Shown in pieces: positions 58,013-64,000 of a stretch of 64,000 nt of DNA; position 1 is the stretch's first letter; each line of letters opens with the position of its first letter. The notes below the pieces were generated by a model that saw only the letters and a list, made by a program, of their open reading frames with translations, did not search any database and was not told the DNA's origin. Source of the stretch: Bacteroidota bacterium (GTDB lineage: Bacteria > Bacteroidota > Bacteroidia > Bacteroidales > Dysgonomonadaceae); assembly GCA_023388315.1 (NCBI GenBank), contig JAEWGM010000006.1:1-64000 (forward strand), in the 5' to 3' direction. The position numbers and the translations under genes are program-made.

Positions 58013-60903
58013 CATGGATGGAGTGCAAACCAATGACATCTATTTTCTACTCTAAGCCGATATTAACCACAGGAATAGGGCTTTTCTTTTTCTGGTTTAG
58101 CGTGTGTGCTCAAATCTCTTTTGTTCCTCCTTCCTACAATTACACCAGCAACACGTACAATGCCGGTAACCAAAACTGGAGTGTAGCGCAAGCCCAAGAC
58201 GGTATCATCTACATTGCCAATAACGACGGCTTGCTTTCTTTTGACGGCGTTAACTGGAAATTACACAAAATGCCCAATAACTTGGGCGTAAAATCTATTT
58301 TCATTGATTCAAGCGCCACCAATGAAAAAATTTACGTGGGATCTTACGAAGAATTCGGATATTTTGAAAAAGACTCTTTCAATCAACTGACTTACAACAC
58401 CCTCATCCCTTTAGTAAAGAATTATAATTTCATGAACGATGAAATTTGGACCATCAGCAAATATCAGGGCCGGATTTTCTTTCAATCATTTTCATCTTAT
58501 TTCATCTATCATCCTGAAAACAAAGAAGTAAAACCGTTTAAACCCATCCCGGGCCCCCTATATTTCTTCTCCACTAGGGATAATTTATATGCACAATTCA
58601 TAGAATCGGATTTTTGCCGATTCACCGGAGATAAGTTTGAACCTCTTCTATCAAAAGAGCAATTAATGGGAGATGTGATAGTTGGCATTGTACCAAGAGG
58701 GGAAACGCTACTCCTTTTTTCATCTAAGAACGGAGTTTTCGAATACAACTTCAACAATAGACACCTTATTACCTGGAAAACAGACATTGATGAGCAACTG
58801 AATCACGTGACCTTGAATAGGGTCGTACATTTTAACGATTCATCCATTGCAGTAGGAACCTTGGAAGACGGCATATATATTTTGAACAGCGATGGAAAGT
58901 TAAATTTGCATTTAAACAAAAGCAACGGATTGAATAACAACACTGTTTTGGGGTTATTTGTGGATAAAGACCACAACATTTGGGCAGCTTTAGACAATGG
59001 TATATCTTACTTGCAAATAAACGCTCCAATCTCATTTTATGAACCCAACGATATTCAAATGGGGTTGGTGGAAGATATTCTGGCAGATGGAAACGTTTTT
59101 TATTTTGCGACCAACCAAGGTATTTATATCCATGAAAACAGTCACATTTTCCATTTACCAGAATTTGAAATACAATCGTGGTTTATCCGCAAGTTTGGCC
59201 GTCAAATTATAGTGGGGCATAACAAAGGAACGGCTTTCTTAGAGAATCGGCATCATAATAACATTTCTGAGTCCAGCACCGGTGGAACAGACATAAAAAA
59301 CGCAAAAATTAACGGGCAAGATATACTCCTGCAATCTACTTATACCGCGCTACAAGTATATAAAAATTCTAACGGGCAATGGAAATTCAGCCACAAAGTA
59401 AACGATTTTTTCGACCTTATCAGTCAAATTGAAGTAGACCACACAGGCAACATATGGGCAGGACATATGTACAAAGGTATTTATCGGTTACGCACAGATC
59501 AAGATATACAATCAATTGTGGAGAGGGAGTACATAGCCTCGCTGGACTCATCCACAAACTTTAAGGGTTCCATAAAATTAATGAAACTTAGAGGGCGGAT
59601 GGTTTTCACAGACAGTCATAAGTTCTACACTTACGATGACATCAACCTAAAAGTCATTCCCTTTTCACAATTAAATTCCGATATTCCGGAGCTTGCAAAC
59701 ACCCACCGAATTGTTGCTGTAAACGATTCAACCTATTGGTTTGTGCAAAACGATGAATATACATTGGTAGAATATAAAAACGGCGTGTATGCTATCAAAG
59801 CAAAAATACCCTTTAATGCTTTAAACAACCCTCCCAATAAAGGCCGAGGCAATGTGTATGTTGATGACAATGGGGTTTCTTATTTTTGCTTGAACGGAGG
59901 CATTGGAAAATATGTCCCCCTAAAAGTTTTTCAGGCACCTTGGCAAGAGTTGTCAATTTCAAGTATTATCAGCACCGATGGAAGGAAAACGACAAAAAGT
60001 TATCAATCTACCAATAAGAAAAGTACCATTCCTTTTTCCGAAAATAATGTGAACTTTCAATATCAATATCCCAACTATTCAAAACGAACAATCAGGATAG
60101 AAAATTTTCTCGAAGGATATGATACAGATTGGACAACTGTTGAGAGCGCAAACTTGGCCACCAATTTCACAAATTTGCCCGCCGGAAACTATGTTCTTAG
60201 AGCAAGAACTATGGATGAATTTAACCGGGAACTCTCTGCCATTTCATACGCTTTTCAAATCAAAAATCCGTGGTATAAGTCGTCATTGGCTTATATTATT
60301 TACACTTTGATGGGCCTCGCTTTTGTCGTTCTATTGATTAGGTTATATATCGGTGTTATTGTGAAAAAAGAAAACAAACTTTTTGCAGAAAAAGAAAGAG
60401 AAAGATTAGCGCAGTTAGATAAGCAGGAGAAATTAATTGCAGAGTTAAAGAATGAACAACTGGAAGATAAATTAATTTACAAAAGCAAAGAATTGGCCAG
60501 CGCTTCTATGCTAATCATCAACCAAGAAGATATGCTGAATAAATTAAAGAAGCTAATCCAGGAGAACATTCATAACGGCAAAATCCAGCTTGCGAAAGGA
60601 ATGGAAATAATTAAAATGATTGATGACAATTTATCCGATGAGGATGAGTGGGCTTTATTTTTGAAGAATTTCGACCTCATACACGAAAACTTTTTTCATA
60701 AGTTGAATGAAATGTATCCCTCCCTAACTTCTACTGACCTGAGGCTTTGCGCACTATTGAAACTTAATTACACCTCCAAAGAAATCGCAAAAATGCTCAA
60801 CCTAACATTGCGTGGTGTTGAAGCTGCACGTTACAGAATACGCAAGAAACTGGCCCTCTCGGAATCGGAAAACCTTACAACTTTCATGATAAATTTCAAA
60901 TAA
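58009..60903 (+). CDS. Membrane-spanning regulator: two-component-type propeller, triple-Tyr domain, C-terminal HTH
   Basis: 964 residues. A signal anchor or signal peptide (about 12-36), a large periplasmic propeller region (about 40-660, with repeats such as GNIWAGHMYKGIYRL and HNIWAALDNGISYL), a Y_Y_Y domain (about 675-750; NVNFQYQYPNYSKRTIRIENF...PAGNYVLRARTMDE), one membrane helix (about 755-780), a coiled coil and a LuxR/GerE-like HTH (about 900-964; LTSTDLRLCALLKLNYTSKEIAKMLNLTLRGVEAARYRIRKKL). There is no histidine kinase, so it is a one-component relative of hybrid systems that sense glycans or peptides and control SusC/D operons. A susC gene lies 211 bp downstream. ATG 58033 is an alternative start. 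Confidence 0.9.
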   Translation: MTWMECKPMTSIFYSKPILTTGIGLFFFWFSVCAQISFVPPSYNYTSNTYNAGNQNWSVAQAQDGIIYIANNDGLLSFDGVNWKLHKMPNNLGVKSIFIDSSATNEKIYVGSYEEFGYFEKDSFNQLTYNTLIPLVKNYNFMNDEIWTISKYQGRIFFQSFSSYFIYHPENKEVKPFKPIPGPLYFFSTRDNLYAQFIESDFCRFTGDKFEPLLSKEQLMGDVIVGIVPRGETLLLFSSKNGVFEYNFNNRHLITWKTDIDEQLNHVTLNRVVHFNDSSIAVGTLEDGIYILNSDGKLNLHLNKSNGLNNNTVLGLFVDKDHNIWAALDNGISYLQINAPISFYEPNDIQMGLVEDILADGNVFYFATNQGIYIHENSHIFHLPEFEIQSWFIRKFGRQIIVGHNKGTAFLENRHHNNISESSTGGTDIKNAKINGQDILLQSTYTALQVYKNSNGQWKFSHKVNDFFDLISQIEVDHTGNIWAGHMYKGIYRLRTDQDIQSIVEREYIASLDSSTNFKGSIKLMKLRGRMVFTDSHKFYTYDDINLKVIPFSQLNSDIPELANTHRIVAVNDSTYWFVQNDEYTLVEYKNGVYAIKAKIPFNALNNPPNKGRGNVYVDDNGVSYFCLNGGIGKYVPLKVFQAPWQELSISSIISTDGRKTTKSYQSTNKKSTIPFSENNVNFQYQYPNYSKRTIRIENFLEGYDTDWTTVESANLATNFTNLPAGNYVLRARTMDEFNRELSAISYAFQIKNPWYKSSLAYIIYTLMGLAFVVLLIRLYIGVIVKKENKLFAEKERERLAQLDKQEKLIAELKNEQLEDKLIYKSKELASASMLIINQEDMLNKLKKLIQENIHNGKIQLAKGMEIIKMIDDNLSDEDEWALFLKNFDLIHENFFHKLNEMYPSLTSTDLRLCALLKLNYTSKEIAKMLNLTLRGVEAARYRIRKKLALSESENLTTFMINFK

Positions 60904-60969
60904 AAAGCCCTTTTTAAAGTATTCTATACACTCATTAAACCTGCATACTACCAAATAATTAACTTCATA

Positions 60970-61024
60970 AAAAGTACTAAAAACGTACCCTTTAAAAATA
61001 TGTTATAAAACATAACGTACTTTT
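60970..61024 (+). promoter_or_regulatory. Repeat- and dyad-containing region upstream of susC
   Basis: ACGTACC (60983-60989) and ACGTACT (61015-61021) are direct repeats 32 bp apart, three helical turns. AAAAGTAC (60970-60977) is the exact inverse of GTACTTTT (61017-61024). GTTAT-AAAAC-ATAAC lies between. A plausible operator for the adjacent regulator. No perfect TAnnTTTG is seen; TAAAATTTG near 61074 has one extra base. Confidence 0.45.
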
Positions 61025-61114
61025 AGAGAGGTAGAATATTTTATAGGCCATCGAATTATTCTTTTCTTTGATTAAAATTTGATTTTTGTAGTAATTTTTA
61101 AACAATAGAGATCC

Positions 61115-64000
61115 ATGAAAGTAAAATTTATCATCTTTTTAAGCTTTCTGTTGTCCTCTTTTTCCGTCTTCTCTCAACAGGGCATTCCTGTTAGTGGGAC
61201 AGTCACGGAAGCGGCAACAGGTGACCCCGCAATAGGGGTAAGTATATTGGTGAAAGGAACAACCAATGGCACTGTTACCGATATAGACGGTAATTATACA
61301 TTGCCAAACGTTCCCGAAAACGCCACACTGGTTTTCAGCTACATTGGCATGCTCAATGTAGAAGAGCCCGTGAACGGAAGAACTACCATTGACGTGTTAT
61401 TGGCTGAAGACGTGCAAGCATTAGACGAAGTGGTAGTAATTGGCTATGGCACGGCAAGAAAAAGAGACCTCACCGGCTCAATCGTGAGCGTGAGCGCAGC
61501 CGATATTGCTGACCGCCCCGCAACCAACCCGTTAGCATCATTGCAAGGAAAGGTTGCCGGCGTACAAGTTGTAAATACCGGCCGTGCGGGGCAAGACCCT
61601 GAGATTAGGGTGCGTGGAACAAATTCCATTAACGGCTATGCGCCACTATATGTAGTGGATGGTTTGTTTTCCGACAACATTAATTATTTGAATCCTGCCG
61701 ATATTGAGTCAATGGAAATTCTGAAAGACCCCTCATCATTGGCAATTTTCGGGGTAAGAGGCGCCAACGGGGTGATTATCATTAACACCAAACGAGCAAA
61801 GGCGGGGCAAACTTTGGTAAATGTAAACTCATCGCTGGGATACAAAGAAGTTACAGACAGAATGCCTATGGCGAATGCCGCTCAATTTCGGGAACTGTAT
61901 AACGAACAACGTGTTAATCAGGGCTTAAATCCTTTTGATTATACAAATTGGAACGCAGATACAAACTGGCAAGATGAAATTTTCCAACGCGGTTTCTTAA
62001 CAAATAACAATGTAAGCATAACAGGCGCAAGTGAAAGGAACCGCTTTTATTTGGGTGTCGGATACACATCGGAGCAAGGAAATATTTTATACGAAAAGTA
62101 TTCGAAAGCCACTGTAAACTTAAGCAGCGATTACAATGTAACCGATTTTCTGCGCTTTGGATTCCAAGTAAATGGTTCTCGCACACATCCAACAGACGCA
62201 AAAGGGGTGTCGGCTGCAATAAAAGCCGCCCCAATATCTCCCGTTTACGATGCAACAGGAGAATTGCTTTACACATTGCCCGACTTTCAACGAGCACAAG
62301 TGTGGAATCCGTTAATTGAGATAGAAACGCGTGCCAATACAAACATTGCATCCAATAACCGCGCAGCGGGAAATGTTTACGGAGAAGTGGATTTTTTGAA
62401 AAACTTCAAATTTAAAACCACTTACTCATTGGATTACTCCGTAGGAGAAAGCCGCGGGTTCAGCCCCATTATCTACGTTTTTAATCCGGATATTGATGGA
62501 AAAGAAAACTTAACCACTACCGAAAGCATATCCCAGTCTAAATCAACGAGAACGGTTGCACAAAGCGATTACATTCTTACATACGATAATTCTTTCGGAG
62601 CGCACAACTTAACCGCAACTGCCGGTTTAACAACCAACTACACAGAATATTCTTCTCTAAACGGCTCGAGAAGCCAAAACATAGAAGACATTATTTTCTC
62701 CATTCCGAGTGACAATACAGACAAATGGTGGATATCCTCTATCGGCAATAAATCCACAAATAACGGAAGCAGCCAGTACAAACGCTTCACCATGTCATAC
62801 CTTCTAAGAGCGTTGTATAATTATCAAAACAAATATTTATTCAATGCTTCATATCGTCGCGATGGCGCCTCGGTTTTTCGTTCTGTAGGAAACACGTGGG
62901 ATAACTTCTACTCATTTGGTGCCGGATGGGTGGTTTCGGAAGAAAAATTTATGAAGGAACAAACACTTGTTGACTATCTAAAACTGAAAGGTTCGTGGGG
63001 CGTGCTTGGAAGCCAAAACACGGGTGGATACAACTACCCAACCTATCCACGATTGGTAAGTTCGGGAAGTGCCGTTTTCGGAGACAACATCATTACCGGT
63101 TATTCCATTCAGTATCTTCCACAAAACCTGTCGTGGGAAAAAACCTACGCTTGGGAAGCAGGATTTGAAATGACATTGCTAAACAATAGATTGCGCATTG
63201 AACCGGTGTATTACAACAAGGTTACGCACGACATCATTGTGATGCTGTCCGGATTTTCGGGTGCGAGAAACTCACTGGAGAACTTAGGTAAAATACAAAA
63301 TAAAGGTGTGGAAGTGGCTATATCGTGGACAGATAAAATCGGAAACGGCGATTTTGGTTATTCTTTATCAGGTAACCTCACCACCATCAACAATAAGGTG
63401 CTCTCCTTAGGACGCGGCCCTGAAGACGCTATCTATGCCGGAGGTGGAATCTCTCGCTCATTGGAAGGCTACCCGGTTGGGCATTTTTACGGATATCAAG
63501 TGGTTGGGGTGTATCAAAACAAAGAAGATGTGAAGAAATACTTTCCTAACAGATTAGGCAGCCCTGCGCCTGGAGACTTGAAATTCAAAGATGTAAATGG
63601 TGACGGAGAAATAACCCAAGAAGACCGCACGATGATTGGTAACCCTACTCCGGATTTAACTTACGGCTTAAATGTAAGCCTGAATTATAAAAACTTCGAT
63701 TTAGGAATAGATATGATGGGCGTTTACGGAAACGAAATCTACAGAACTTGGGATGATCCGACCTATGCGCAACTCAATTATCTAACATCCAGAATGAACC
63801 GCTGGAACGGAGAAGGCACCTCCAACTGGGAGCCTATTCTAAATCCTTCGCGTGCGTTGAATTTAGTAAACTCCAATTATTTTATTGAAGACGGCAGTTT
63901 CTTCAGAATCCGAAACATTCAGTTAGGCTACACTTTCAATTCAGCTGTTTTGCAAAAGCTACGCATGAAATCGCTAAGATTGTACACCAACATTCAGAAT
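61115..64000 (+). CDS. SusC/RagA family TonB-dependent outer-membrane receptor (partial, 3' end outside window)
   Basis: 962 codons are open from ATG 61115 to the last base, with no stop. Signal peptide (about 1-20, VFS-Q), a carboxypeptidase-regulatory-like domain (about 25-100; VSGTVTEAATGDPAIGVSILVKGTTNGTVTDIDGNY), the TonB box region LDEVVVIGYGT (about 104-114), a plug domain (about 115-235; PLASLQGKVAGVQVV, DPEIRVRGTNSI, SLAIFGVRGANGVIIINT) and the beginning of the barrel. It imports oligosaccharides or peptides together with a SusD lipoprotein, expected just downstream. The neighbouring triple-Tyr regulator probably controls it. Confidence 0.95.
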   Translation, partial: MKVKFIIFLSFLLSSFSVFSQQGIPVSGTVTEAATGDPAIGVSILVKGTTNGTVTDIDGNYTLPNVPENATLVFSYIGMLNVEEPVNGRTTIDVLLAEDVQALDEVVVIGYGTARKRDLTGSIVSVSAADIADRPATNPLASLQGKVAGVQVVNTGRAGQDPEIRVRGTNSINGYAPLYVVDGLFSDNINYLNPADIESMEILKDPSSLAIFGVRGANGVIIINTKRAKAGQTLVNVNSSLGYKEVTDRMPMANAAQFRELYNEQRVNQGLNPFDYTNWNADTNWQDEIFQRGFLTNNNVSITGASERNRFYLGVGYTSEQGNILYEKYSKATVNLSSDYNVTDFLRFGFQVNGSRTHPTDAKGVSAAIKAAPISPVYDATGELLYTLPDFQRAQVWNPLIEIETRANTNIASNNRAAGNVYGEVDFLKNFKFKTTYSLDYSVGESRGFSPIIYVFNPDIDGKENLTTTESISQSKSTRTVAQSDYILTYDNSFGAHNLTATAGLTTNYTEYSSLNGSRSQNIEDIIFSIPSDNTDKWWISSIGNKSTNNGSSQYKRFTMSYLLRALYNYQNKYLFNASYRRDGASVFRSVGNTWDNFYSFGAGWVVSEEKFMKEQTLVDYLKLKGSWGVLGSQNTGGYNYPTYPRLVSSGSAVFGDNIITGYSIQYLPQNLSWEKTYAWEAGFEMTLLNNRLRIEPVYYNKVTHDIIVMLSGFSGARNSLENLGKIQNKGVEVAISWTDKIGNGDFGYSLSGNLTTINNKVLSLGRGPEDAIYAGGGISRSLEGYPVGHFYGYQVVGVYQNKEDVKKYFPNRLGSPAPGDLKFKDVNGDGEITQEDRTMIGNPTPDLTYGLNVSLNYKNFDLGIDMMGVYGNEIYRTWDDPTYAQLNYLTSRMNRWNGEGTSNWEPILNPSRALNLVNSNYFIEDGSFFRIRNIQLGYTFNSAVLQKLRMKSLRLYTNIQN

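Noticed and set aside
61444..62351. Minus-strand frames in the last kilobases
   Set aside because: They are shadows of the susC gene, which is open to the window end and carries clear family motifs.

Overview
The window is a piece of a Bacteroidota chromosome, most likely order Bacteroidales. Evidence: promoters of the TTG-N19-21-TAnnTTTG type, almost no Shine-Dalgarno sequences, a secreted protease with a type IX secretion (T9SS) tail, a SusC/RagA TonB-dependent receptor beside a triple-Tyr-domain regulator, DUF5683/DUF4292/DUF2400 proteins, and an arginine operon with the Bacteroides-type transcarbamylase. I saw no rRNA, tRNA, CRISPR array, prophage or intact insertion sequence. The species cannot be named from sequence alone.

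Layout. 1-620: palindromes inside a MITE-like element, then a small exported protein. 1036-3477: a SoxB-like branch metallophosphatase and a DsrE-like lipoprotein. 3631-4747: prfB with its programmed +1 frameshift. 5118-9424: AI-2E-type permease, DUF2400 protein, T9SS-exported serine protease. 9447-15364 (minus): parA-parB-DUF5683-LysM transglycosylase, a 47-codon ORF and a GT39 glycosyltransferase. 15682-17704 (minus): Gly-zipper stress protein and a KamA-like radical SAM enzyme. 17905-26767: the arginine operon (N-acyltransferase, argG, argC, argD, argF', argB, argE, argH). 27201-30551: pta, a 3-hydroxyacyl-CoA dehydrogenase-like protein, ackA. 30628-31773 (minus): rpsF-rpsR-rplI. 31993-34281: zwf-pgl. 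34602-37342: orphan HicB and two paralogous lipoproteins. 37492-41284 (minus): def, ruvX, lptB, folB, guaA. 41531-43974: DUF2975-like pair with HTH regulator, and a CPBP protease. 44068-50799: TPR/PD40 protein, NfeD, FloA, nucleoside phosphorylase, M16 protease. 51405-57132 (minus): nucleoside permease and the dut-TPR-DUF4292-EnvC operon. 57287-64000: unknown protein, triple-Tyr regulator, and a SusC gene running off the end.

The arginine operon is the most informative region. ArgF' carries Pro90, the residue that specifies N-succinylornithine in Bacteroides fragilis, so the pathway probably runs on succinylated intermediates. Its leader can encode a 21-residue peptide with tandem Arg codons overlapping mutually exclusive hairpins. 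Inverted repeat pairs enclose the argG and argD starts and are translated as similar N-terminal extensions.

Two structural themes recur. (1) Degenerate arrays with an exact 7-bp period lie directly before start codons (argC, argH, CPBP protease, guaA, weakly ackA); the heptamer differs from gene to gene while period and position do not. (2) Intergenic clusters of short hairpins differ in stem sequence but share loops (GAA, TGAAA, TTCA) and linkers, as if structure rather than sequence were conserved.
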